Origin: Streptomyces pseudovenezuelae
GTDB lineage: Bacteria; Actinomycetota; Actinomycetes; Streptomycetales; Streptomycetaceae
NCBI RefSeq assembly: GCF_029892565.1
Contig: NZ_JARXVH010000002.1
Span: 124,001 to 188,000 of the forward strand
Reading direction: 5' to 3'
DNA: 64,000 nt
Positions 1 to 7,663 of the stretch are shown piece after piece. The position numbers and the translations under genes are program-made. The notes under the pieces are model-generated. The model saw nothing but the letters and a program-made list of their open reading frames with translations. It made no database searches and was not told where the DNA came from. The stretch's first letter is position 1. Each line of letters begins with the position of its first letter.

Positions 1-23
1 ATAGCTTCAGTGAGGGGAAGCCA

Positions 24-986
24 ATGGATTTCGGGCACGTCGGGTCGTCGCGGGCGCGTCGGGCGCTGGGTCATGTCGCGACACGCTCGGCGGGGCCGAC
101 CGTCGCCCCGCACCTCCGGATCACCCTGAACTTCCATCCCGACCGCCTCGCGGGCGACCTCCCCGTCCTCCTGCGGCTGGCCCAAGACGGCGCCTACCAC
201 TCGCAGTTCGTGACGGGCACCAGCAACGGCGGCCTCACCGCGCACCCCGGCGGCGACCGCTGGCGCTGGGAGAGCCGGATCTTCGGCGGTTCCTACGACG
301 ATGCCGTCGCGCACGACCGACCCGTGTACGGCGCCCTGAACTTCCGGCACCAAGTGGTGGGCGCCGCCCCGCGGTTCGGCTCCTCGCACTTCCGGCTCGC
401 CCCGGCCGCCCTCGCCCGCGCCACCTTCTGCTACCCCGACAGCGCGGCCGAGCCGACCGACTTCGGCGTCGCCGCCGGCATGTCCCTCATCGCCCAGGCC
501 GAGGCCGACGAGCAGGACGCCCTCGACGACTACATCGAGGCACAGGTGCACGGTGGCGTCGGGCTGGTCGGGGACGTGGAGGCCCTGGTCCTGGACGCGA
601 GCTACCGGGGGACACCGGTCGAGGCCGCGGCGGAGCACCTCCCGTGCGCCGTCGAGTGGCACCCGGGGTACGTCCTGTCCGTGCCGGAGCTGCGCCGGCA
701 TGCCGACTATCGGGGCCAGGAGTACGTCGACCTCGGCGCCCGGATCGCCGAAGGCGGCCGCGTGGACCCACGGATCATCGGCGATGCCGCCCGCACCGGC
801 CTCTACGAATTGCAGGACCTGAAGAAGGTCTGGCACACGCTGGCTCGATTCGGCGCGCCGGAGGGCGCGGGAACGGCGAACGGGGCGGGAGTTTCGGCAG
901 GGCCCGCGGAGGGCCGGTCGGAGTCGGTGGCGAGCACTCCGCGAGGGGCTGGGAGCCCGCCGCAGGAGACCGCGAGCCCGCGCTAG
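24..986 (+). CDS. DUF3626 family protein
   Basis: Predicted 320-aa soluble protein. The segments LRITLNFHPDR near residue 35, FVTGTSNGGLTAHPGGDRWRWE near residue 65 and YGALNFR near residue 105 match my recollection of the DUF3626 family, whose molecular role is unknown. The ATG at 24 follows a GAGGGGAA ribosome binding site. The last ~40 residues are low-complexity Gly/Ala/Ser/Pro and probably disordered. It stands alone, about 45 bp before a converging HTH gene. The family assignment is from memory of the motif pattern; no catalytic residues can be named with certainty. Confidence 0.8.
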   Translation: MDFGHVGSSRARRALGHVATRSAGPTVAPHLRITLNFHPDRLAGDLPVLLRLAQDGAYHSQFVTGTSNGGLTAHPGGDRWRWESRIFGGSYDDAVAHDRPVYGALNFRHQVVGAAPRFGSSHFRLAPAALARATFCYPDSAAEPTDFGVAAGMSLIAQAEADEQDALDDYIEAQVHGGVGLVGDVEALVLDASYRGTPVEAAAEHLPCAVEWHPGYVLSVPELRRHADYRGQEYVDLGARIAEGGRVDPRIIGDAARTGLYELQDLKKVWHTLARFGAPEGAGTANGAGVSAGPAEGRSESVASTPRGAGSPPQETASPR

Positions 987-1030
987 CCGGCGCCCGCGTC
1001 CGCGTCCGCCCCACCCACCGGTACCGGCGG

Positions 1031-1291
1031 CTACACCCCCGCCACAAGCACCCCTTTCGCATAGGCCCGCGCCACCAGTTCCGTCCGGTTCGTCGCGCCC
1101 CACCGGGCTGACAGCCGCCGCAGGTGATACGTGACGCCGTCCGTGGTGAGCCCGGTCTCGCGGGCAGCCTTGGCGGTGGTCGCGCCACCGGCGAGCAGCG
1201 CAAGGATCCTGCCCTCCATCGGCGTGACCGGAGTGCCCCGCGCCGATGACTCCGCGCTCGGCTCACGCTCGCCGAGGACGCGCAGCATCAC
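1031..1291 (-). CDS. Truncated LuxR-type HTH protein
   Basis: The 86-aa frame ends in a GerE/LuxR-like helix-turn-helix: ILALLAGGATTAKAARETGLTTDGVTYHLRRL, then WGATNRTELVARAYAKGVL. The family usually places this domain at the C-terminus of a longer regulator, but no receiver or sensor domain is encoded upstream, where only about 280 bp of unassigned DNA lies before the next gene. Either this is a stand-alone HTH protein or the remnant of a regulator that lost its N-terminus. The start is uncertain: 1291 is the longest, and a shorter start near the VTPMEGR segment is possible. Confidence 0.55.
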   Translation of the reverse strand: MMLRVLGEREPSAESSARGTPVTPMEGRILALLAGGATTAKAARETGLTTDGVTYHLRRLSARWGATNRTELVARAYAKGVLVAGV

Positions 1292-1569
1292 CAGCAGGGC
1301 GGGGCGACCTACAACTGCCAGAGCCCCGACAGCTTCCGCAGGACCGCGAGGGTCATGCCACCGCAGGCGGCGGCGTCCGTCATTTCGCTGCCTCGTTGAT
1401 CGTTCACGAAGATCGGTCTACCAACTCGTCTTGCTGTATGAGTGCCAGTGCCCGCCGTTGCCACCCCGCGGCGGATGGCCGGCGGGCTCGGTACAGCGGA
1501 CGCTCGTACGCGGGTGCTCGGCCCAGCAGTAGCCGTGACCGTGGAGTCCGCCGGGAAGCTTCGTCCTTC

Positions 1570-1743
1570 TCACCTGGCGTCTCCGGTCTTCGCAGTATCA
1601 CGGCGGCCGTGGCACACACAGCCGCACCGCAGGGTCTGGATGGGTGCCTCCCAGGAGGGCGCGCCCTGTCGGCGGATCATCTTCGTCCCGGGACACAGAC
1701 TGCATGCCTTGAGGTGACACTCCGGGGTGCTCTCGGTACTCAT
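1570..1743 (-). CDS. Cys-rich mini-protein, likely metal binding
   Basis: A 57-aa protein starting at the ATG at 1743, which overlaps the stop of the upstream gene as ATGA, so translation is probably coupled. It carries ECHLKACSLC in its N-terminal third and LRCGCVCHGRR toward the end, giving seven cysteines/histidines suited to zinc or another metal. Its partner gene also has clustered Cys/His. I do not recognise a named family; coupling, conserved-looking Cys pattern and good codon bias support it as a real gene. Confidence 0.55.
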   Translation of the reverse strand: MSTESTPECHLKACSLCPGTKMIRRQGAPSWEAPIQTLRCGCVCHGRRDTAKTGDAR

Positions 1744-1940
1744 GGCCGGTCGGCGAACGGCACCAGGTGGTAGGTGTCGCGGCACGGGCCGCAGGCGAAG
1801 AGGTTCCCGGCTCCGCTGGGACCTGATCCCGCCTCCGTCACCTGAATCAGCCGGACGCCCTCGCTCATCCTCTTGTGCCAGGAGCAGTAGCCGTAGGCGG
1901 TGGGCGTCAGAGAGCTATATACGTTCGTACCTTGCGGCAT
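1740..1940 (-). CDS. Small CxWH / CGPC protein of an XRE-type cluster
   Basis: A 66-aa protein starting MPQGTNVY. The ATG at 1940 is preceded by GAGGAG with 8-nt spacing; a longer frame to 1955 has no comparable site. It has a YCSWHKRM motif and a C-terminal LFACGPCRDTYHLVPFADRP segment. Proteins of this look are common beside XRE/DUF397-type clusters in Streptomyces (recollection). It is divergent from the 2172-3807 regulator cluster across a 231-bp operator-rich gap and overlaps the next mini-gene by 4 bp. Function unknown; a Cys2-His metal site is plausible. Confidence 0.6.
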   Translation of the reverse strand: MPQGTNVYSSLTPTAYGYCSWHKRMSEGVRLIQVTEAGSGPSGAGNLFACGPCRDTYHLVPFADRP

Positions 1941-2039
1941 GTCGGCGCTCCTCAAGGCGTCCGGTCACTCCCCGTGGAGGCGACCGCCTCTTCGGGGATC
2001 GTTCGTCACTCCGGACGCTAGGAGCGCGATCTGCGCCAC

Positions 2040-2151
2040 CTCCAGCAATGTTCACAGATGTTCACAAAAATCATTCTCGGCAGGTCGTTTGCCCCAAGGC
2101 CCTCTTGACGAGTACGCCCAACGACGTGAACGTGTGTACATCCGTGTACAC
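2040..2151. promoter_or_regulatory. Repeat-rich divergent control region
   Basis: Between the divergent small genes lie a direct repeat of ATGTTCACA (about 2048-2067) and a perfect inverted repeat GTGTACA-N4-TGTACAC (2134-2151). TTGACG at 2105 could be a -35 box for the rightward cluster. The repeats are likely targets of the XRE/DUF5753 regulator encoded at 2959, which is inference from proximity. Confidence 0.5.
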
Positions 2152-2171
2152 CGACGCTGCCGGAGGCGGCC

Positions 2172-2432
2172 ATGTCACTACGGTTCATCGGAATCGACCC
2201 GAACACCGGGCAGGGCGAGAGCCCTACTGTCTGGGTCGACGACAGCAAGAGCGAACTCGTCATCCAGGGGTGGAAGCCCGACACGACGACGCAGGCGGAA
2301 TGCGCCGCCTTCACGGTCCCCGGCCACGCGGTGGGGATCCCGGACAACGAGCAGGTCGTGCGGATCCCGGCCCGAATGGTGCCCATCATCAGGGAGGCGT
2401 GTGATGCCGCAGAGCGTGCCGAGCTTTGCTGA
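2172..2432 (+). CDS. Conserved hypothetical protein of XRE/DUF6879 cluster
   Basis: An 86-aa protein with ATG at 2172, six bases after GGAGG. It begins SLRFIGIDPNTGQGESPTVWVD and is followed, with a 29-bp overlap, by the DUF6879 gene, so the pair is co-translated. Proteins of this length and opening are, from memory, frequent in Streptomyces immediately before DUF6879 and an XRE regulator. No signal peptide or membrane segment; no known function. It may act as a small partner of the XRE regulator. Confidence 0.7.
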   Translation: MSLRFIGIDPNTGQGESPTVWVDDSKSELVIQGWKPDTTTQAECAAFTVPGHAVGIPDNEQVVRIPARMVPIIREACDAAERAELC

Positions 2433-2931
2433 CCTGATTGACAGCGCCACCGAGTCCGCCGTCCACCTGGAGATGCGGGACAGCTACGGGGTGGCCACCG
2501 AAGCCGACGCCCTCGAACGGTGGCGCCGCACAGGGGAGGTGGACACCGACCCCGACTCCCCGTACTGGACACCGTGGACCGAGCTGGTCCGCCGGACGGT
2601 CGCCCGGGGCGTGCCGGTACGCCGTGCCCGGATCGTTTCCGAGCCGGTCTCCGACTACATCCGCTACGAGCACGCCGGCACCGTCGTGAACATCGCGGCG
2701 GGCGAGCAGGTCCGCTGGCTTCCGCGTCGGCACGCCAGCACCATCGCTCTGCCCGGCAACGACTTCTGGCTGATCGACAGCCAGCTGATCCGCTGGAACC
2801 ATTTCACCGGCGACGGTGGCAGCGCTCCCGGCGAGATCAGCGAAGACCCGGCGGCGGCACGGCTGTGCGCCGACGCTTTCGAAGCCGTGTGGGCTCGGGC
2901 TATCCCGCACGACGAGTACAAGATCAGCTGA
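2404..2931 (+). CDS. DUF6879 family protein
   Basis: A 175-aa protein. The ATG at 2404 has GGAGG six bases upstream; a GTG at 2401 is in frame but too close. Recognisable segments are SFADLIDSATESAVHLEMRDSY, RRARIVSEPVSDYIRYEH and FWLIDSQLIRWNHFTGDG, typical of DUF6879 proteins that sit next to XRE/DUF5753 regulators in Streptomyces. The start lies inside the previous gene and the XRE gene follows after 27 bp, consistent with one operon. The biochemical role is unknown; no enzyme motif is visible. Confidence 0.8.
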   Translation: MPQSVPSFADLIDSATESAVHLEMRDSYGVATEADALERWRRTGEVDTDPDSPYWTPWTELVRRTVARGVPVRRARIVSEPVSDYIRYEHAGTVVNIAAGEQVRWLPRRHASTIALPGNDFWLIDSQLIRWNHFTGDGGSAPGEISEDPAAARLCADAFEAVWARAIPHDEYKIS

Positions 2932-2958
2932 CGCGAACGAAGGGTCCGGCCGCACCAC

Positions 2959-3807
2959 ATGGCAACCTCCCCGTCCTCCTCGGCGCAGGCTGCGCGCCAA
3001 CGCGTCGCGCGGCGCCTGCGTGACCTGCGAGCGGACGCAGGGCTGACCGGGACAGAGCTGGCCGAGCGCTGCGGCTGGACCCACCCCAAGACGTCCCGCC
3101 TGGAGAACGGCCGTACACCGCCCACCCCCGACGACATCCGCCGCTGGTGCCAGGCATGCGGCGCCGACGACCAGGCCGCCGACATCGTCGCCCAGTCCCG
3201 CGATGCGGAGACGGCGTACATGGAGTGGCGGCGGCAGGTACGCGCCGGACTCAAGCGTCTGCAGGACAGCTACATCAGCCTCTACCGCGGCACCGCACTG
3301 TTCCGGATCTACTCGCCCACGCTGGTGCCCGGTCTGCTTCAGATCGAGGGCTACGCGCGCGCCATCCTGTCCGGCGTCGCCGCCCTCTACGAGGCGCCCG
3401 ACGACTCCGACGAGGCCGCCGCCGCCCGCATGGAGCGGTCGAAGATCGTGCACGAGCCCGGACACCGGTTCGTCATGGTGATCGAGGAGAGCGTGCTGTA
3501 CCACCAGCTCGGCGACGCCGACACGATGGCCGCCCAGCTCGGCTACCTCCTGACCGTCGGCGCGCTGCCCTCTGTGTCGCTGGGCGTCATCCCGCACGCC
3601 GTGCAACGGACGGTGTGGCCGCAGGAGTTGTTCCATGTGTACGACGACCAGCTCGTCTCGGTCGAGCTGATGTCCGCCCGCGTCAGGGTCACGCAGCCTT
3701 CCGAGGTGGCGCTGTACGTGAGGGCGTTCGAGCAACTGCGCGGTATGGCGGTCTACGGGGCGGAAGCCCGAGCGCTGATCGTGAAGGCCATCGAGGCGCT
3801 GCGGTGA
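2959..3807 (+). CDS. XRE-family regulator with DUF5753 domain
   Basis: A 282-aa protein. Residues ~14-70 form a helix-turn-helix (LRADAGLTGTELAERCGWTHPKTSRLENG), and residues ~95-280 form the DUF5753 ligand/partner domain (LYRGTALFRIYSPTLVPGLLQIEGYARAIL, VIEESVLYHQLGD). This is the WhiJ/BldB-neighbourhood type of Streptomyces regulator, usually paired with small acidic partner proteins. It follows the DUF6879 gene by 27 bp. Repeats at 2040-2151 are candidate binding sites for it. Confidence 0.9.
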   Translation: MATSPSSSAQAARQRVARRLRDLRADAGLTGTELAERCGWTHPKTSRLENGRTPPTPDDIRRWCQACGADDQAADIVAQSRDAETAYMEWRRQVRAGLKRLQDSYISLYRGTALFRIYSPTLVPGLLQIEGYARAILSGVAALYEAPDDSDEAAAARMERSKIVHEPGHRFVMVIEESVLYHQLGDADTMAAQLGYLLTVGALPSVSLGVIPHAVQRTVWPQELFHVYDDQLVSVELMSARVRVTQPSEVALYVRAFEQLRGMAVYGAEARALIVKAIEALR

Positions 3808-3929
3808 CCGGCACTGACGCCGAGCTGATCAGTGATGGCCCTGGCGCTCAGGCTCCGAGTACGCCGGATCATCTGGCGCACCTTGATCCGGCGCGCGTCG
3901 ATGGTCAGCGGCTCACGGGTCTGGCTCAT
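3753..3929 (-). CDS. Coupled 58-aa basic mini-protein
   Basis: Below the usual ORF length cutoff. It starts at an ATG at 3929 that overlaps the TGA of the upstream 65-aa gene as ATGA and has GGAGGG nine bases before it. The protein begins MSQTREPLTIDARRIKVRQM and continues with SARAITDQLGVSAGH, which could be a short helix-turn-helix. Its 3' end runs 55 bp antisense into the XRE gene. The coupled start and strong ribosome site are the main support; no family recognised. Confidence 0.45.
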   Translation of the reverse strand: MSQTREPLTIDARRIKVRQMIRRTRSLSARAITDQLGVSAGHRSASMAFTISARASAP

Positions 3930-4123
3930 CGTGCGTCACCCTCCACTGCGAGGGTCAGCAGGGCGATGGCGACCTCATACCGGCCGATGAGACGGCACAG
4001 ATCCTTCTCGTTGAGATCCTCGTAGTTAAGGCCGTCCGTCTCGACGAGCAGCTGGCGCGCGACGGCTACGTGGTGGCGAGCGGCCTCGTCGAGCACACAG
4101 CGGCTGACGGGTACGTTTTCCAC
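3926..4123 (-). CDS. Small hypothetical protein
   Basis: A 65-aa helical protein (CVLDEAARHHVAVARQLLVETDGL, IGRYEVAIALLTLAVEGD) starting at GTG 4123 with AAGG eight bases upstream. It is the first gene of a leftward two-gene unit with the 58-aa mini-protein. It lies next to the XRE cluster and probably belongs to the same accessory module. No function can be assigned. Confidence 0.5.
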   Translation of the reverse strand: MENVPVSRCVLDEAARHHVAVARQLLVETDGLNYEDLNEKDLCRLIGRYEVAIALLTLAVEGDAR

Positions 4124-4308
4124 GGGTCTGGCCTTGATCAGTAAGGATCCGGATCAAGGCCCCGGGGTGGTGGTGGGCTCACCGTTCGGGGCCGCCGCCG
4201 TCTCACACGTGTCTCACGGACTGTGTGCGAGTTGGCGGACTTGGAGCCTCTGACCTGGACGTTGAGTGGTCCTACGGACTCACGCAAGCCCTGTTGGACG
4301 CTTTCGAC

Positions 4309-4327
4309 TGCACAATCATGTAGTGCA
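4309..4327. promoter_or_regulatory. Candidate operator upstream of CYP102-type gene
   Basis: TGCAC-N9-GTGCA lies 77 bp before the P450-reductase start within an otherwise empty 280-bp gap (4124-4403). CYP102-type genes are often controlled by TetR or PadR repressors, but no such regulator is adjacent here, so the cognate factor is unknown. Confidence 0.35.
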
Positions 4328-4403
4328 CCGGCACAGGCCGCCGCCCCCGGTCGACCAACCTGGATCGCAGTACTCCCGTACCGCGAAAGGCAGTTGTCGC
4401 GCC

Positions 4404-7400
4404 ATGCCCCCCACCGCACTGCACCCCCACACTTCCGACGCCCCTCACACGCCCTCCGGGGTTCCCGTCGTCGACGTCACCGCCACCGGACCCGGCCGCA
4501 CGCCGATCCAGCAGGTCATGGCCCTTATGCGGGAGCACGGGCCGGTGCTCGTGCGGCGGCTGCACGGGCGGGAGACGCTCTTCGTCGGCGATCTCGACCT
4601 GGTGGCCGACCTCGCCGACGAGAAGCGGTTCGCCAAGCATGTCGGGCCGGCTCTGGAGAACGTGCGGGAGTTCGCGGCCGACGGGCTGTTCACGGCGTAC
4701 AACGACGAGCCCAACTGGGCCAGGGCGCACGACATCCTGATGCCCGCCTTCGCGCTGGGCTCGATGCGTACCTACCACCCCGTGATGCTGGAGGTGGCCC
4801 GTCGGCTCATCGCCTCCTGGGACCGGTCCGCCGGCACCGGGCAACCGGTGAACGTGCCCGACGACATGACCCGGATGACTCTCGACACCATCGGGCTGGC
4901 CGGGTTCGGTTATGACTTCGGGTCGTTCGGGCGGGACGAGCCCCACCCGTTCGTCGAGGCGATGGTCCGCTGCCTGGAGTGGAGCATGAACCGGCTCGCC
5001 CGCACCCCGGGTGAGGACCACTCCGCCGCCGACGCGGCCTTCCGGGACGACTCGGCCTACCTCGCCCAGGTCGTCGACGACGTCATCGCCTCCCGCACCG
5101 GAACAGGAGCCGGCGCCGAGGGCGATGCCGAGGACCTGCTCGGGCTGATGCTCACCGCCCGCCACCCCGTCGACGGCAGCAGGCTCGACACCGCCAACAT
5201 CCGCAACCAGGTCATCACCTTCCTGATCGCGGGGCACGAGACGACCTCCGGCGCGATGTCCTTCGCGCTGTACCACCTCGCCAAGGACCCCACCGCGCTG
5301 CGGCTCGTCCAGCGTGAGGCCGACGCGCTGTGGGGCGACCGGGCCGACCCCGAGCCGACGTACGAGGAGGTCGGCAGGCTGACGCACACCCGCCAGGTGC
5401 TCAACGAGGCGCTGCGGCTGTGGCCGACGGCCGCCGCCTTCAGCCGGCACGCGCTGGCGGACACGCTGCTCGGCGGGCGGATCCCGCTGCGTGCCGGGCA
5501 GGCCGTCACCGTGCTGGCGCCGATGCTGCACCGGCAGCCCGTCTGGGGCGACAACCCCGAGCTGTTCGACCCCTCGCGGTTCACCCCGGAGGCCGAGGAG
5601 GCGCGCTCGGTGCACGCCTTCAAGCCCTTCGGTACCGGTGAACGCGCCTGTATCGGGCGGCAGTTCGCGCTGCACGAGGCGACCATGCTGCTGGCCATGC
5701 TGGCCATGCTGGCCATGCTGGCCATGCTGGTCCACCGCTACCGGCTGCACGACCACGCCGACTACGCGCTGCAGGTGAAGGAGACCCTCACCCTCAAGCC
5801 CGAGGGCTTCACCCTGACCCTGACCCCGCGTACGGCCGCCGACCGGGAACACGGCCCGCTCCCGGGCGTGATGCCCGCGACATCGGAGGCCGTGTCCGCC
5901 CCGGACACCCTCCCCGCCCGCGTCCGCCCCGGCACCCGCGCCCTCTTCCTGCACGGCAGCAACTACGGCACCTGTCGCGAGTTCGCCGCCCAACTCGCCG
6001 ACGAGGCGGCCGAGATCGGCTGCGAGACCGAGGTCGCGTCCCTCGACGCCTTCAGCGGCGGCCTGCCCACCGACCGGCCCGTCGTCATCACCGCCGCCTC
6101 CTACAACGGCCGCCCCACCGACGACGCCACCGCCTTCGACGCCTGGCTGGAGGAGACGCACGAGCTGACCGACGTCACCTACGCCCTCCTCGGCGTCGGT
6201 GACCGCAACTGGGCGGCCACCTACCAGTATTTCCCGACCCGGATCGACGAGCGCCTCGCCGAACTGGGCGCCGCCCGCCTCGTCGACCGCGTCGCCGCCG
6301 ACGCCTCCGGCGATCTCACCGGCTCCGTAAGGGAGTTCACGACCCGACTGCGCACGGCCCTGCTGGAGGAGTACGGCGACCCGGACGCCGCCGCCCCGGC
6401 CGACGACGAACCCACGGTCGCCTACGAGGTCCGCACGCTGACCGGCGGCCCCCTGGACGCCCTCGCCGAACGGCACGGACTCGTCCCCATGACAGTCACC
6501 GAGGCCCGCGACCTCACCGCCCCCGGACACCCGCGCCGCAAGCGCCTGGTCCGCGTTGCCCTCCCGGACGGCACCGCCTACCGCACGGCCGACCACCTCA
6601 CCGTCCTGCCCGTCAACGCCCCGGCCCTCGTCGCCCGCGCCGTCACCGCACTCGGCGTCGACCCGGAAGCCGTCCTGGACATCCGCGCGACCCGCCCGCG
6701 CCGCGACGGACTCGCGGTCGACCGGCCTTTGACGGTACGTCGACTGCTCGCGCGCCACGCCGAGTTGCAGGAGAGGCCGACCCCGGCCCAGCTGGCCGCG
6801 CTCGCCGCCGCCAACCCCTGCCCGCCCGAGAGGGCCACCCTCGCCGCGCTCACCGCCGACGACCCGCGCACCCTCGTCGAGGTGATCGAGGACCACCCCG
6901 CGCTGCGCTCCACCCTGACCTGGCCGCAACTCCTGGAGATCCTCACCCCGCTGCGCCCCCGCCACTACTCCGTCTCTTCCTCGCCCGCCGTCGACCCCGG
7001 CCACGTGGACCTGATGGTCTCCCTGCTGGAGGCCCCCGCCCGCTCCGGCAACGGCGTCTACCGGGGTACGGGGTCGGGCTATCTCGCCGACATCGAGCCC
7101 GGCGACACCCTGTACGCCCGGATCCAGCCCTGCCGCGAGGCCTTCCGTATCGACCCCGGCGACACCTCGACCCCGCTGATCATGGTGGCTGCGGGCACGG
7201 GCCTCGCGCCCTTCCGCGGTGCCGTCGCCTACCGCACCGCCGCCCGTGCCACCGGCACCGAACTCGCCCCGGCGCTCTGCTACTTCGGCTGCAACGCGCC
7301 CGACGCGGACTTCCTGCACGCCGAGGAACTGCGCGCCGCCGAGACCGCCGGAGCCGTCTCCCTCCGGCCGGCCTTCAGCACCGTCCCGGCGGGCGGCGTG

Positions 7401-7637
7401 ACCTTCGTACAGCACCGCATCGCCGCCGAGTCCGACGAGGTCTGGGACCTGCTCGGCGCCGGGGCCCGCGTCCTTGTCTGCGGTGACGGATCACGCATGG
7501 CACCGGGTGTGCGGGACGCGTTCCGTACCCTGTACCGCAACCGCACGCCCGGCGCGGACGGGACGGCGGCCGACAACTGGATCAACGGACTGATCACGGA
7601 CGGACGTTACGTCGAGGACGTGTACGCCGCCGGCTGA
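4404..7637 (+). CDS. Self-sufficient cytochrome P450-reductase fusion (CYP102 type)
   Basis: A 1077-aa one-chain monooxygenase like P450 BM3, which hydroxylates or epoxidises fatty acids using NADPH. Visible landmarks: I-helix AGHETTS from residue 276, K-helix EALR at 335-338, heme-thiolate FGTGERACIG with Cys416, FMN domain from about residue 513 (HGSNYGT, TAASYNG), FAD motif RHYSVSSSP near 853, NADPH-side motifs GTGLAPFRG near 932 and VCGDGSRM, and C-terminal YVEDVYAAG. ATG 4404 is chosen because homologues start near there; upstream frame residues look non-coding. Odd feature: an in-frame tandem repeat adds about nine residues just after HEAT in the L-helix. A kinase-like gene follows after 26 bp. 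Confidence 0.96.
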   Translation: MPPTALHPHTSDAPHTPSGVPVVDVTATGPGRTPIQQVMALMREHGPVLVRRLHGRETLFVGDLDLVADLADEKRFAKHVGPALENVREFAADGLFTAYNDEPNWARAHDILMPAFALGSMRTYHPVMLEVARRLIASWDRSAGTGQPVNVPDDMTRMTLDTIGLAGFGYDFGSFGRDEPHPFVEAMVRCLEWSMNRLARTPGEDHSAADAAFRDDSAYLAQVVDDVIASRTGTGAGAEGDAEDLLGLMLTARHPVDGSRLDTANIRNQVITFLIAGHETTSGAMSFALYHLAKDPTALRLVQREADALWGDRADPEPTYEEVGRLTHTRQVLNEALRLWPTAAAFSRHALADTLLGGRIPLRAGQAVTVLAPMLHRQPVWGDNPELFDPSRFTPEAEEARSVHAFKPFGTGERACIGRQFALHEATMLLAMLAMLAMLAMLVHRYRLHDHADYALQVKETLTLKPEGFTLTLTPRTAADREHGPLPGVMPATSEAVSAPDTLPARVRPGTRALFLHGSNYGTCREFAAQLADEAAEIGCETEVASLDAFSGGLPTDRPVVITAASYNGRPTDDATAFDAWLEETHELTDVTYALLGVGDRNWAATYQYFPTRIDERLAELGAARLVDRVAADASGDLTGSVREFTTRLRTALLEEYGDPDAAAPADDEPTVAYEVRTLTGGPLDALAERHGLVPMTVTEARDLTAPGHPRRKRLVRVALPDGTAYRTADHLTVLPVNAPALVARAVTALGVDPEAVLDIRATRPRRDGLAVDRPLTVRRLLARHAELQERPTPAQLAALAAANPCPPERATLAALTADDPRTLVEVIEDHPALRSTLTWPQLLEILTPLRPRHYSVSSSPAVDPGHVDLMVSLLEAPARSGNGVYRGTGSGYLADIEPGDTLYARIQPCREAFRIDPGDTSTPLIMVAAGTGLAPFRGAVAYRTAARATGTELAPALCYFGCNAPDADFLHAEELRAAETAGAVSLRPAFSTVPAGGVTFVQHRIAAESDEVWDLLGAGARVLVCGDGSRMAPGVRDAFRTLYRNRTPGADGTAADNWINGLITDGRYVEDVYAAG
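5691..5730 (+). repeat. 9-bp tandem repeat inside the P450 gene
   Basis: Four perfect copies of CTGGCCATG plus a partial fifth encode consecutive Ala-Met-Leu triplets directly after the heme-binding loop. Compared with the BM3 sequence as I remember it, about three units (27 bp, nine residues) are extra, keeping the frame. Confidence 0.9.
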
Positions 7638-7663
7638 ACCGAACGGGGAGAGGTGGGCGCACA

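Noticed and set aside
2389..3735. 448-aa minus frame across DUF6879 and XRE genes
   Set aside because: Shadow; both sense genes have starts, ribosome sites and family motifs.
4272..7415. 1047-aa open frame antisense to the P450-reductase
   Set aside because: Repetitive Gly/Val/Arg/Gln-rich translation without domains; a high-GC third-position shadow of a gene with complete motifs.
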